DNA from: Robinsoniella sp.
GTDB lineage: Bacteria > Bacillota > Clostridia > Lachnospirales > Lachnospiraceae
DNA: 43,142 nucleotides
NCBI GenBank assembly: GCA_022788205.1
Contig: JALEVQ010000060.1
Coordinates: 1-43,142, forward strand
Reading direction: 5' to 3'
Position numbers and translations under genes: made by a program. The notes below the pieces were generated by a model. It was given only the letters and a program-made list of their open reading frames with translations. It had not been told where the DNA came from and made no database searches. Positions 14,724 through 23,810 of this stretch are shown piece after piece; position 1 is the first letter of the stretch; each line of letters starts with the position of its first letter.

Positions 14724-17014
14724 AGATCATAGGAATCCGCCATCTCTCACCAGCCGGGGCGTGGTATGTGAAAAAGACGCTGGATCAGAGAAATCCCGAT
14801 GTGGTGCTGATCGAGGGACCATCGGATTTTTCAGCACTGATTCCTGAGATGGCAAAGAGAGAAGTAAAACCACCGTTTGCTGTGCTTGCCTACACGGAGG
14901 AGTTGCCAATCGAAACGATTCTGTATCCATTTTCCATTTATTCTCCGGAATATCAGGCAATGCTGTGGGCAGTAAGCCGTGGAAAAGAATGCCGGTTTAT
15001 TGATCTGCCATCGGAGATATTCCTGGCGCTTTCTTGTGCTTGTGCCGACATAGAAGAAAAAATGCGGCAGCAAGAGTGTGGCGAGGAGGCGCGAAGCGTA
15101 ATCTATGAAAAGATGGATGAACTATGCGGTGAGGAAGATCATGAGACTTTCTGGGAGCGCACGATGGAGCACTGCAGCAGTGAAGAAGAGTACATAGAAG
15201 GCAGCCGACAGTTTGGCATTTGTCTGCGCCAGCTTGAGGATGAGATGGAACAAGACGCACATGGATGTTCCAGGATGGAAAACATATTGAGAGAATCGTA
15301 CATGAAAGCACAGATCGAAAAGGTTGTGTGTGAAGGGTGGAGCGAGGAGAAGATCGTGGTGGTGACAGGCGCCTACCATGTGGAAGGGCTGGAACATCTG
15401 GTCTCGGCGATGACAGAGGAAGAGTTTCAAAAGCTTCCAAAGAAGGTTTCAAAGAAGACCTTAATGCCGTATTCTTACTATCGGCTCTCAAATCGTTCCG
15501 GATATGGAGCGGGGAACAAGGCACCTGCATACTATGAGATGATCTGGGATGCGCTGAGGGAAGGAAAACCTGAGAATGTGGCATATCAATATTTGGCTTC
15601 CATCGCAAGCTACAGCCGTCAGGCAGGAGGGATGGTTTCCACGGCGGAAGTGATCGATGCAGTGCGGCTTTCGCAGGTGCTGGCACAGATGAAAGGCGAT
15701 GCGCTGCCGACCCTGCGCGATTTAAGAGACGCTGCGGTGACTTGCATGGGACATGGGAGCTTCGGGGAGATTGCAGTTGCAGTCGCCCAGGCGGAGATCG
15801 GGACAAAGATTGGGGAGATCCCTCAGGGAGTTGTCCAGACTTCGGTGCAGAGTGATTTTCTTCGCCTTTTGGAGGAACTGCGGCTGGAAAAATATAAGAC
15901 TTTGACAGCGCAGGAGCTTCGGCTGGATCTGAGAGAAAAATTAAATGTCAAATCGGAACTTGCGGCAAGGATCGATCTGAGAAGATCTTATTTTTTGCAC
16001 AGACTTCGTATTTTGGACATCTCCTTCGCAAAATGGCAGGATAGCAGGCAGGAGCGGGCTACCTGGGCGGAATCCTGGCTGATGCAGTGGACGCCGGAAG
16101 CGGAGATCCAGATCGTGGAGGCAATTGTGAAGGGAGATACGATCGAAAAAGCAGCATCGTTTGTGCTGAAAGAGCGGATGGAGGCAGCTCCAGGGATTGC
16201 GGCGATGACGCAGGTTTTGGAGGACGCATTTTTATGCGGGCTGGAAAATTCGGTGCACTATGCAGTGGCAGCACTCCAGCAGACGGCGGTGGAGGAAGCA
16301 TCCTTGCCTGAGATTGGGGAAGCGTTGCGCCATCTTTCTATGATTGTGCAATATGGGGATATCCGTAATCTGGATCACACGAGGATGACACCGTTGATGC
16401 AGCAGTTGTTTCTGCGCGCATGTCTGATTATGGTGCAAAGCTGCAGTTGTGACGATGAGGCGGCAAAGAAAATGATGGATGCGATCGATGCAGTCCATGA
16501 AACCCAGATTCGTCATGATTTTCTGGAGGAGGATCCATTGATTGCTTCACTTCTTCAGGTTGCCAGGCGGGATGACCTCAATGCAAAATTGTCAGGGTTC
16601 TGTGCTGCGCTGCTTTTGGAGCGCAGCCAGATGGAAGAAGAGGAGCTTTCGAGGGAGGTTCAGCGGAGGATTTCAAGAGGAGTTCCTGCCGAGCTTGGTG
16701 CGGGATGGCTTGAAGGACTGTCAAAAAAGAATCACTATGGTTTGATAGCAAGGCTTAGTCTGTGGAGAAGCTTGAGTGAATATGTTGATACGTTGGACGA
16801 GGAAGAATTTAAGAGGGCACTCGTTTTTCTGCGCCGTGCGTTTTCTGATTTCTCTGCAAAGGAGAAGGATCAGATTGCAGAAAATCTGGGAGAAATCTGG
16901 CAGCTCAACAGAGAACAGACCAGTGAAGTGTTAAATGCAGAGCTAAAAAAAGAAGAGCAGGAATTGTTGGAAAGTCTGGATGAATTTGACTTCGGAGATT
17001 TCGATGATCTGTAG
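14720..17014 (+). CDS. DUF5682-like protein with TraB/EreA-type motifs
   Basis: This 764-residue soluble protein matches the DUF5682 group found between MoxR and VWA genes. Its N-terminal domain opens MKIIGIRHLSPAGAWYVKK followed by PDVVLIEGPSDF, and residues 213-223 read VVVTGAYHVEG. His8 and His220 are thus set in paired GxxH contexts, as in TraB/ChaN/erythromycin-esterase-like folds, suggesting a metal or hydrolase-like site. The C-terminal 450 residues are helical, with LRDLRDAAVTCMGHGSFGE in the middle and a strongly acidic end. The frame is open from 14681, but the ATG at 14720 overlaps the MoxR stop (ATGA) and follows AGGGA. The function is not established; the gene order ties it to the MoxR and VWA partners. 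Confidence 0.85.
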   Translation: MKIIGIRHLSPAGAWYVKKTLDQRNPDVVLIEGPSDFSALIPEMAKREVKPPFAVLAYTEELPIETILYPFSIYSPEYQAMLWAVSRGKECRFIDLPSEIFLALSCACADIEEKMRQQECGEEARSVIYEKMDELCGEEDHETFWERTMEHCSSEEEYIEGSRQFGICLRQLEDEMEQDAHGCSRMENILRESYMKAQIEKVVCEGWSEEKIVVVTGAYHVEGLEHLVSAMTEEEFQKLPKKVSKKTLMPYSYYRLSNRSGYGAGNKAPAYYEMIWDALREGKPENVAYQYLASIASYSRQAGGMVSTAEVIDAVRLSQVLAQMKGDALPTLRDLRDAAVTCMGHGSFGEIAVAVAQAEIGTKIGEIPQGVVQTSVQSDFLRLLEELRLEKYKTLTAQELRLDLREKLNVKSELAARIDLRRSYFLHRLRILDISFAKWQDSRQERATWAESWLMQWTPEAEIQIVEAIVKGDTIEKAASFVLKERMEAAPGIAAMTQVLEDAFLCGLENSVHYAVAALQQTAVEEASLPEIGEALRHLSMIVQYGDIRNLDHTRMTPLMQQLFLRACLIMVQSCSCDDEAAKKMMDAIDAVHETQIRHDFLEEDPLIASLLQVARRDDLNAKLSGFCAALLLERSQMEEEELSREVQRRISRGVPAELGAGWLEGLSKKNHYGLIARLSLWRSLSEYVDTLDEEEFKRALVFLRRAFSDFSAKEKDQIAENLGEIWQLNREQTSEVLNAELKKEEQELLESLDEFDFGDFDDL

Positions 17015-17026
17015 AGGAGGGAGAGC

Positions 17027-18190
17027 ATGCAGGAACAAGAGATGGCACAGCGCATGCGGAGATGGCGTCTGGTGCTTGGTCAGGAAAGTCAGCTGCAGTT
17101 TCAGGCGATGAGCGGAGCGGAAAATGTGGGACTCTCAGAAGAAGAGATTTTGATGGATCAGGCGCTTGCTGCGATTTATCATCCGAAATCACAGGGAGGA
17201 TTCGGGATACATGGCGCTGGAGGAAAGGAAGCGCCCAACCTTCAGATTTCGAGGTGGTTAGGGGATGTGAGAAGCCTGTTTGATAAGGAGCTGGTGAGAA
17301 TCATCCAGGGCGATGCGATGGAGAGGTGCGGGCTAAAACAGCTTTTGTTTGAGCCAGAGCTTCTGGAAAATTTAGAGCCGGATATCGGGCTTGCCTCGGC
17401 GATCTTGATGCTGAAAGATCAAATTCCAAAGCGCTCGAAGGAAAGTGTGCGTCAGTTTATCAAAAAGATTGTGGAGCAGATCAATGGATTGCTCGAGAGT
17501 GAGGTGTGCCGCTCAGTGACTGCCTCTCTCAATAAGAGAGAGCATTCCCCGCTTCCCTCGGCGGCATCACTTGATCTGTCTTACACGATCCGAAGAAATT
17601 TAAAGAATTATCAGCCGGGATTAAAGCGGATTGTGCCAGAGCATTTTTACTTTTTTGACCGCACGGCAAAGACAAATCCTTACACGGTCATCCTGGATGT
17701 CGACCAGAGCGGGTCGATGGGAGAATCCGTCATTTATTCCTCCGTTCTTGCATGTATTCTTGCCAGTATACAGAGTATCCGGACACGGATTGTGGCGTTT
17801 GACACGGCGGTTGTCGATCTGACGGAGAAGAGCGATGACCCGGTGGATTTACTGTTTGGTTTTTCTCTGGGCGGAGGGACGGATATCAATAAGTCTGTGG
17901 CATACTGTGAGCAGTTTATAGAGACACCGTCAAAGACCTTGTTTTTTCTGATCAGCGATCTGGCAGAAGGAGGGAATCGCTCGGCGTTGCTGAGGAGATT
18001 GGAAGATTTAAAGGAGTCAGGAGTGACGGTGATCTGCCTGCTGGCGATCTCGGATAGAGGAGATCCGTATTATGATGCACAGATGGCGGGAAAGATTGCG
18101 GCGATGGAGATTCCGTGCTTTGGGTGCAGCCCGCAGAAGCTGCCGGAAATTCTGGAGATGGCATTCAAGGGACAGGAGATAAAAAAATAA
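17027..18190 (+). CDS. VWA-domain protein, MoxR partner
   Basis: This 387-residue soluble protein has a C-terminal von Willebrand factor A domain with an intact metal-ion site: D226-Q-S-G-S230 within VILDVDQSGSMGES, the Thr in LGGGTDINKSV, and the Asp in FLISDLAEGG. The N-terminal half is helical and includes KRSKESVRQFIKKIVEQIN. Proteins of this build are substrate adaptors for MoxR ATPases. GGAGGG lies before the ATG, and the gene starts 12 bases after the DUF5682-like gene, so the three form one operon. The 118-base gap that follows is very A/T-rich, with no hairpin terminator seen. Confidence 0.92.
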   Translation: MQEQEMAQRMRRWRLVLGQESQLQFQAMSGAENVGLSEEEILMDQALAAIYHPKSQGGFGIHGAGGKEAPNLQISRWLGDVRSLFDKELVRIIQGDAMERCGLKQLLFEPELLENLEPDIGLASAILMLKDQIPKRSKESVRQFIKKIVEQINGLLESEVCRSVTASLNKREHSPLPSAASLDLSYTIRRNLKNYQPGLKRIVPEHFYFFDRTAKTNPYTVILDVDQSGSMGESVIYSSVLACILASIQSIRTRIVAFDTAVVDLTEKSDDPVDLLFGFSLGGGTDINKSVAYCEQFIETPSKTLFFLISDLAEGGNRSALLRRLEDLKESGVTVICLLAISDRGDPYYDAQMAGKIAAMEIPCFGCSPQKLPEILEMAFKGQEIKK

Positions 18191-18308
18191 AGAAATAGAT
18201 GAAAAAAATAATATAAAAAAATAAATGAAGAAATAAAAAAAATCGATATATCTTTTGTGAATTTTTCTGTACAATCGAGTCAATCAAAGATTTGAAAGGA
18301 GAAAAATC

Positions 18309-21300
18309 ATGAAAAGAAAACAAGTAATGTGTCTGCTTTTGGCAGGTATGATCGGAATGGGATGTGGAGCCTCCACAGGCATGGTGACCGGAAGTTCTGT
18401 TTCTTATGCAGCTGAGGCGGCAGAAGAAGAAGGAATTACATTCCCTGAATATTATCCGGATTCTGCACTGATTGTGGACAGTGAAGAAGTGATTGGGGAG
18501 AAAATTGCTGCGCTGCTGAAGTCGATGACACAGGAAGAAAAATTTACGTTCCTTGGAGGAAGTGGAACTGGATTACAGGGAAATGCAGGAAGTCTGCCGG
18601 GTGTTGGGCGCCTTGGTGTGCCGGAGTCAAAGATGTATGACGGACCGGCTGGAGTGCTCTCTTTATATGATACGACCAACCCTCCGATCGAGCAGATGCT
18701 CGCATCCACATGGGATACGGATCTGGCTTATGGATATGGAAAGATCCATGGAAGTGAGAACAAAGCAATCGGCGGAAATATGCAGCTGGGTATCCAGATT
18801 GATATCACAAGAAATCCATATTTCGGCCGCGCAAAAGATCAGATGGGAGAGGATCCCTATCTGTTGGCTGACCTTGCTGTCGCAGAGGCAAATGGAATTC
18901 AGGATCAGAATGTGATCGCAGTTTTGAAGCATTTTGCGGCGTTTGCACAGGATGCAAATCCATCCACAAACACAAATGTGGTAGTTTCAGAACAGGCTCT
19001 CCACGAGATCTATCTGCCGGCATTTGAGGCAGCGATCAAGGAAGGCGGTGCTACGGGTGTGATGAGTTCCTACAATATGGTCAATGGAACTTTTGCATCC
19101 TCCAATGAATATCTGCAGCTGGATGTTCTCAGAGAGATGTGGAACTACAAGGGCTTTACGATTACAGACTGGGGCGGAAATGACGGCTTTACCTTAAACA
19201 AAGGAACTGATATCGAGATGCCGAATGTAAACAGCAATTCTCAGGAAAATGCAGAGGCAAAAATCGCATCAGGCGAGATCACACAGGAGACCATCGATGA
19301 GGCAGTTTCCCATGTTCTGTATGCGTATGCAAAAGCTGGATATCTGGGACTGGTACAGATCGATGAGAACGGATATGCAAAAGAGGAAGCAGGAAGAACA
19401 GAGACGATTAAGCTTGCTGAGGATACGGAAAAACTTGCCCAAGTGCGAGAAGAAAATTCACTGATTGCACGCCAGGTCGCTGAAGCTGGAGCAGTTTTAC
19501 TGAAGAATGAAAACGGTGTGCTGCCTCTTACAACAGAAGAGGACAAGACAGTGGCAGTGATCGGATTAAATGGAATGAATCTGATCTCTGGCGTCGGCGG
19601 AGAGCGCTCTTATGGCACGATCTCTAAGATGACAAGCCCATATGAGGAGCTGGCAGCACGTCTTGGAGAAGATAAGGTAGAGGGACAGGTCGCAATGGAT
19701 ATCGTCGGCGAGGCAGTTCCGGCAGAGTATCTGTACACGGATGCAGAAGGCAGCGAAAATGGTGTAAAACGTACTTATGGTATTGCCGGGGATGAAGGAT
19801 CTTCCGCAAATATTCAGGGACAGATGTGGATGTTTGGACGTCAGGTGGCAACCCCGATGGGAGACCATGAGATCGGAGAAGACACAGGAATCGTGGATGC
19901 AACGATTGACTTTACGACAGGTACGATCGATGGAAAAGCAAACAAAACGTACAAGATGGATGGTGCCGATGAAGGAAGCGCAAATGCTTTCACGAAGGAA
20001 AGCGGAGCAGTTTATACATGGACAACATACCTCGAGGCACCAGAAGATGGAACCTATTCTCTGATCTTAGAGGGAATCGGCGGATCTGTTGCAGCAAAAT
20101 TTGAAGTTTCCGAGGAGGAGACAGTAAGCTTTGGTGTGGCAAACATCAACCAGGGAACACAGTGGCCGGCAGACAGTTACATCAACACAGAGACAGGTAT
20201 GAGTATCGTGCCAAAACAGGTGGCACTGGAAGCAGGAAAACGATACAAAGTGACCGTGACGGCACAGGCAAGCCTGGAAGAAAAAGATCTGCAGGTACGT
20301 TTTGCATGGATCACTCCTTCACAGAAAACAGCAAACTATGAAAACGCATTGAAGGCAGCAGAGACAAACGATACATCGGTTGTATTTGTGTATCACAAAG
20401 GACAGAGTGTAGCAAATACACTGGAAGATAGTTCCTGTGCACTTGATGCAGAGCAGGAGCAACTGATTCTCGATGTCGCAGAAAGAGCCCATGCAAATGG
20501 ACACAAAGTGGTAGTTGTACTGAACAACGATACGGCTGTCACGATGGGAAATTGGATTGATCAGGTGGACGGACTCTTAGAGATGTACTTCCCGGGACAG
20601 GAAGGCGGCGTTGCCACAGCAGAACTTTTGACGGGAGAAGTAAATCCAAGCGGAAAACTTGCTTATGCAATTCCAAAAGAGGACACAGATACGATGGTGA
20701 CTTGCTCACAGGAAGCATTTGATGCGACGAACATCGCGGAGCCAGGCAAGGCTTACACGGATGAAGATTACCAGAAAGAAATCAAAATGGGAAGATATGA
20801 TTCTCTGGAGGCAGCAAAGGAAGGAATGGGAGAGACACGCACCAACCATACAGCAGATTATTCTGAGGGAATTTACACAGGATATCGCTGGTATGACGAG
20901 TATGACGTAGAGCCACAGTATGATTTCGGATATGGCTTGTCCTACACAACGTTTGAATACAGCGATTTGATTGTGGAAGAAAACGTACTCGATGGAGAAA
21001 GTGTTGGATATGATGTGACCTTTACTGTGACCAATACAGGCGATGTGGCTGGAACAGAGATTGCACAGGTTTACTTAGGAGAAGCAGAGGTGCCGGAAGG
21101 CGTTCAGATGGCAAAATATCAGCTTTGCGGATATGAAAAGATCAAAGATATGGAGCCAGGCGAGAGCAGAACTGTGACAGTTCATGTCGATGAGAGATCT
21201 CTCTCCTACTGGTACACAGACAGCGAAGCGATCGAGAGAGCAGACGGGACAAAAGATAAATGGACCGTCGCAGAAGGAACACGCACGATCTACGTCGGCG

Positions 21301-21350
21301 CAGCTTCCGATGATCTGATTCTGGAAAGTGACATCACAGTAGAAAAATAG
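18309..21350 (+). CDS. Secreted GH3 beta-glycosidase with PA14-like insert
   Basis: This 1013-residue glycoside hydrolase family 3 enzyme probably releases glucose or related sugars from beta-glycosides outside the cell. The signal peptide runs to about SYA-AEA (residues 36-37). The N-terminal TIM-barrel carries GEDPYLLADLA, VIAVLKHFAAFAQD, VMSSYNMVNGTFASSN and the nucleophile Asp287 in FTITDWGGNDG. The second domain has AEAGAVLLKNENGVLPL, and a long insert near residues 500-670 (ANKTYKMDGADEG, YLEAPEDGTYSLILEG) looks like a PA14-type carbohydrate domain. The C-terminus is fibronectin-III-like (VTFTVTNTGDVAGTEIAQVY). AAAGGAG precedes the ATG; a candidate -10 TACAAT lies upstream near 18270 with no good -35. 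Confidence 0.93.
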   Translation: MKRKQVMCLLLAGMIGMGCGASTGMVTGSSVSYAAEAAEEEGITFPEYYPDSALIVDSEEVIGEKIAALLKSMTQEEKFTFLGGSGTGLQGNAGSLPGVGRLGVPESKMYDGPAGVLSLYDTTNPPIEQMLASTWDTDLAYGYGKIHGSENKAIGGNMQLGIQIDITRNPYFGRAKDQMGEDPYLLADLAVAEANGIQDQNVIAVLKHFAAFAQDANPSTNTNVVVSEQALHEIYLPAFEAAIKEGGATGVMSSYNMVNGTFASSNEYLQLDVLREMWNYKGFTITDWGGNDGFTLNKGTDIEMPNVNSNSQENAEAKIASGEITQETIDEAVSHVLYAYAKAGYLGLVQIDENGYAKEEAGRTETIKLAEDTEKLAQVREENSLIARQVAEAGAVLLKNENGVLPLTTEEDKTVAVIGLNGMNLISGVGGERSYGTISKMTSPYEELAARLGEDKVEGQVAMDIVGEAVPAEYLYTDAEGSENGVKRTYGIAGDEGSSANIQGQMWMFGRQVATPMGDHEIGEDTGIVDATIDFTTGTIDGKANKTYKMDGADEGSANAFTKESGAVYTWTTYLEAPEDGTYSLILEGIGGSVAAKFEVSEEETVSFGVANINQGTQWPADSYINTETGMSIVPKQVALEAGKRYKVTVTAQASLEEKDLQVRFAWITPSQKTANYENALKAAETNDTSVVFVYHKGQSVANTLEDSSCALDAEQEQLILDVAERAHANGHKVVVVLNNDTAVTMGNWIDQVDGLLEMYFPGQEGGVATAELLTGEVNPSGKLAYAIPKEDTDTMVTCSQEAFDATNIAEPGKAYTDEDYQKEIKMGRYDSLEAAKEGMGETRTNHTADYSEGIYTGYRWYDEYDVEPQYDFGYGLSYTTFEYSDLIVEENVLDGESVGYDVTFTVTNTGDVAGTEIAQVYLGEAEVPEGVQMAKYQLCGYEKIKDMEPGESRTVTVHVDERSLSYWYTDSEAIERADGTKDKWTVAEGTRTIYVGAASDDLILESDITVEK

Positions 21351-21397
21351 AGATCGTGACAGGGAAAGCGGATTATGAATCTAAGCTGTAATTAGGA

Positions 21398-21475
21398 AGG
21401 TGTATCTGCAGAATCTCTTGCAAAAGTGAAAGAAGGCTTTTGTAAAGAGGATCCGCAGATACACCTGATTTTTTG
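21398..21475 (+). terminator. Terminator of the first GH3 gene
   Basis: AGGTGTATCTGC (21398-21409) pairs with GCAGATACACCT (21455-21466). Inside it CTCTTGCAAAAG pairs with CTTTTGTAAAGAG with one bulge. A run of Ts follows (GATTTTTT). It separates the GH3 gene from the convergent histidine-kinase gene. Confidence 0.85.
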
Positions 21476-21516
21476 CAGGGATCTTTCCGCACAGAGAGCT
21501 TGTCACCTGCATGCAG

Positions 21517-22893
21517 CTACGATAAAACAGCAGGTTTTGTCTTTCCTGATTTGGGAATGTTTTCTAAAAGTACAAAGCAGGTAAAGGAGTGCATATCGCT
21601 TGAGAGGTTGACAGAGCCATGATATTTTGCTGCGATATTACGGATGATGGTCATGCCAAGTCCGTGCGCACTTTGATCTTTTTTGGTCGTCAGAAGAGAA
21701 GGATTTTTTTCCAGAATATCTTCTTCGGTGTGGTTTTTTACAGTCAAGGACAGATAGCCCTTGATTTCTTTTAATGATACGATAATTTTAGGGTCTGAGA
21801 CGGAGGCACTGGCCTCGATGGCATTGTCACAGAGATTGGACAATACCGTGCACAGATCCAGCTTAGAGACAGCAAGGTGGTTGGAAATCTGGACATCGAT
21901 CGTCATGGGAATGTCGAGGTTTGATGCCGCCTTTAATTTTTGATTCAGCAGCGTGTTGAGACTTTCGTCCGCACAGATCGCCTGGAACGGAAAAGTAAGA
22001 AAATCCGAGTTGCTAAATTGTTTGAGATAAGACTTCAGTTCCTCATATTTTCCCTGCTCGATCAAACCTTCCATACAGAATAAGTGAGATTTCATGTCGT
22101 GGCGAAATTGTCTGGATGCTGTCAGAAGGTCACGCGTCTGCTCGAGATATTGCCTGTGCAGTTCGAGTTCTTTTACCTGAAGGCGATATCCGATATTTTC
22201 TTTGTAATTGCGGATCATAGAAGTAAAAAGGTAAAAAAAGCACAAAATTATCCCGAATGCGCCAGCCATAAACAGAGAGATGAAAGGACTTGCTTTAATC
22301 TGAGATTCCATCGGGCTAAAATAGGCAATATTCAACACCATGAGCAGTGCGTCGAAAATGCAGAAAATGACAAGGCAGGTAGAATAGACGCGTGGGATGG
22401 AATGGTCGATGTCCACAGCATTTTTCAGGATAAAACGGATGATAAAGTACATCAGCACCTTACAGAATACTCTCTGAATAAAAAAGACAAACAAAGAGAG
22501 AATATGCGGTATCTCATCGAGCGAAAGGGTCAGGTAGCGGTAAAAGGAAAGATAGATCCCATCCATCGCAAAATAGAGGGAACAATATACACAGCAAACA
22601 CTCAGTTTCATGATGAGACTGCCGCGGTAGAGGCAAAAAAGATAGCAAAAAATAGCTGCAAAGATGCTGAATACAAACAGAGAAAAAGGTTTGGAAAATC
22701 CAACAAAATAGATAAAAGCGCACAGAAAAACAAAGCTGATCAGATAGAAGAGCCATGGCTTTTTCTTCAGATTAGGGTTCCGAAGGGGAAAATAGTTGTC
22801 TGCTAGAAAAAGGATTAAGATGGTGTCGAGAAAGAGTCCGCATACATCGATGACAGAGCGGATTATCTCATAGGTTGTCTGACTTAACGGCAT
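21517..22893 (-). CDS. AgrC/ComD-like sensor histidine kinase (GHKL type)
   Basis: This 458-residue kinase has about six membrane segments in residues 12-225, a helical linker, and a GHKL catalytic half. The phosphorylated His is His265 in RQFRHDMKSH. The N-box is LSNLCDNAIEASAS near residue 357, and the G-box is SAHGLGMTIIRNIAAKY. This type normally senses extracellular peptides through its membrane domain and phosphorylates a LytTR regulator. Its start overlaps the end of the regulator gene by 26 bases, so the pair is coupled. No agrB- or agrD-like gene was seen nearby, so the signal is unknown. Confidence 0.92.
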   Translation of the reverse strand: MPLSQTTYEIIRSVIDVCGLFLDTILILFLADNYFPLRNPNLKKKPWLFYLISFVFLCAFIYFVGFSKPFSLFVFSIFAAIFCYLFCLYRGSLIMKLSVCCVYCSLYFAMDGIYLSFYRYLTLSLDEIPHILSLFVFFIQRVFCKVLMYFIIRFILKNAVDIDHSIPRVYSTCLVIFCIFDALLMVLNIAYFSPMESQIKASPFISLFMAGAFGIILCFFYLFTSMIRNYKENIGYRLQVKELELHRQYLEQTRDLLTASRQFRHDMKSHLFCMEGLIEQGKYEELKSYLKQFSNSDFLTFPFQAICADESLNTLLNQKLKAASNLDIPMTIDVQISNHLAVSKLDLCTVLSNLCDNAIEASASVSDPKIIVSLKEIKGYLSLTVKNHTEEDILEKNPSLLTTKKDQSAHGLGMTIIRNIAAKYHGSVNLSSDMHSFTCFVLLENIPKSGKTKPAVLS

Positions 22894-23608
22894 TGTAAAT
22901 ACACTCCTTAAATTTTTCTTGGACTTCCGAAAGACGATAGCGGCTTATTGGAAGTTGTGTTCCGTCTTCGAGGGTGACAGTCTTGCCCTGAAGAGAAAAA
23001 ATATAGCGGTAATTGACGAGATAACTTTTGTGGATCCTGAGAAACTGATACGGTTCCAGCAACTTTTCCATGTCAGAAATCTTATAGCGGATCAGGGTAT
23101 TTTTTTTCGCGGTGATGATGTCAAGGTAATTATCTTTTGCCTGGATATACAGGATATCGCTCACAGAAAAACGGTAGATCTCATTTTGTACCTCGATGGT
23201 TATGACCGTATCTTCTTTTTCTTCCTGATTTTGGCGCAGATATTCTTCAAGCGCTTCAGAGAGGTCGGACTGAAAATGACTCTTTCGGATAAAACGAAAG
23301 GGTTGGACTTTGATTGCGTCAAATACATACTCTTCTTTTGCCGACACAAACATGATCACAGCACTCTCATCGAGGGAGCGGATCGTGGCGGCGAGGGTCA
23401 GACCGTTGACTTTTGGCATGTCGATATCGAGAAAATATAAGCCAAAGCGGATACCCTCCTGGATGAGACTGTACAGGTTAAAACTGGAAGAATAGGATGA
23501 GATGACGCCGTGATAGCCGCGTGATGATAAAAATTTTTGAACAGATTGCTCAATATAAGACAGTGAAGAATAATTATCCTCACAGATGGCAATAGAGATC
23601 GATTTCAT
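22868..23608 (-). CDS. LytTR-family response regulator
   Basis: This 246-residue regulator has an N-terminal receiver with acidic pocket Glu10/Asp11, phosphoacceptor Asp61 in YFLDIDMP, the switch Ser in MFVSAKEEY, and the conserved Lys in FRFIRKSH. The C-terminal LytTR DNA-binding domain includes DILYIQAKDNYLDIIT, FLRIHKSYLVNYRYI and LPISRYRLSEV. It is cotranscribed with the kinase gene that follows. A strong promoter lies 28-56 bases upstream of its start, in a gap shared with the divergent double-AraC gene. LytTR proteins usually bind two 9-bp direct repeats about 21 bases apart, and a candidate repeat is present in that gap. Confidence 0.94.
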   Translation of the reverse strand: MKSISIAICEDNYSSLSYIEQSVQKFLSSRGYHGVISSYSSSFNLYSLIQEGIRFGLYFLDIDMPKVNGLTLAATIRSLDESAVIMFVSAKEEYVFDAIKVQPFRFIRKSHFQSDLSEALEEYLRQNQEEKEDTVITIEVQNEIYRFSVSDILYIQAKDNYLDIITAKKNTLIRYKISDMEKLLEPYQFLRIHKSYLVNYRYIFSLQGKTVTLEDGTQLPISRYRLSEVQEKFKECIYNAVKSDNL

Positions 23609-23635
23609 ATGTTCACCCCCAGATTTAATACAAAT

Positions 23636-23664
23636 ATTATAAGATTGTCAGGCGAAAAAGTCAA
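23636..23664 (-). promoter_or_regulatory. Promoter of the first two-component system
   Basis: Read on the minus strand, TTGACT (23664-23659) and TATAAT (23641-23636) are separated by exactly 17 bases. GGGGGTG then lies just before the response-regulator ATG. Confidence 0.85.
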
Positions 23665-23684
23665 TTGTTCGTGAAAATTGACCA

Positions 23685-23715
23685 CTCACCACTTAGATTT
23701 GCGATTCGCCACATA
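23685..23715. promoter_or_regulatory. Candidate response-regulator direct repeat between divergent promoters
   Basis: CTCACCACTTA (23685-23695) and TTCGCCACATA (23705-23715) agree at 8 or 9 of 11 positions with a 20-base period. The second copy ends five bases before the plus-strand -35 box. Spacing near two helical turns suits a LytTR dimer, but the bases do not match the published LytTR consensus. Confidence 0.4.
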
Positions 23716-23719
23716 AAAA

Positions 23720-23748
23720 TTGTACGAAAAGCGGTCAAGCTGTAAAAT
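23720..23748 (+). promoter_or_regulatory. Promoter of the double-AraC/GH3 operon
   Basis: TTGTAC (23720-23725) and TAAAAT (23743-23748) have a 17-base spacer. It diverges from the two-component promoter about 55 bases away. Confidence 0.7.
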
Positions 23749-23750
23749 GA

Positions 23751-23798
23751 AAAACAGAAAGACAGGAAAACAGAAAGACAGGAAAACAGAAAAAATGG
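23751..23798 (+). repeat. Three tandem 16-bp repeats in the leader
   Basis: AAAACAGAAAGACAGG occurs exactly at 23751-23766 and 23767-23782, with a degenerate third copy at 23783-23798 that runs into the ribosome site. It is located between the -10 box and the ATG of the double-AraC gene. Confidence 0.9.
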
Positions 23799-23810
23799 AG
23801 GGGATCAAAG

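Noticed and set aside
14997-15806. A 269-codon minus-strand frame opposite the DUF5682-like gene
   Set aside because: It is a shadow of the plus-strand gene, rich in Ser, Pro and Arg, with no domain pattern.
18309-18440. Possible lipoprotein signal in GH3 gene 1 (Cys after MIGMG)
   Set aside because: The residues before Cys do not fit a lipobox; a type I cut near SYA-AEA fits better.
22084-22806. A 240-codon plus-strand frame opposite the histidine kinase
   Set aside because: The minus strand encodes a full GHKL kinase with all motifs; the antisense frame looks non-coding.
23751-23798. CRISPR-like repeat
   Set aside because: The 16-bp units are directly adjacent with no spacers, and no cas gene is present.
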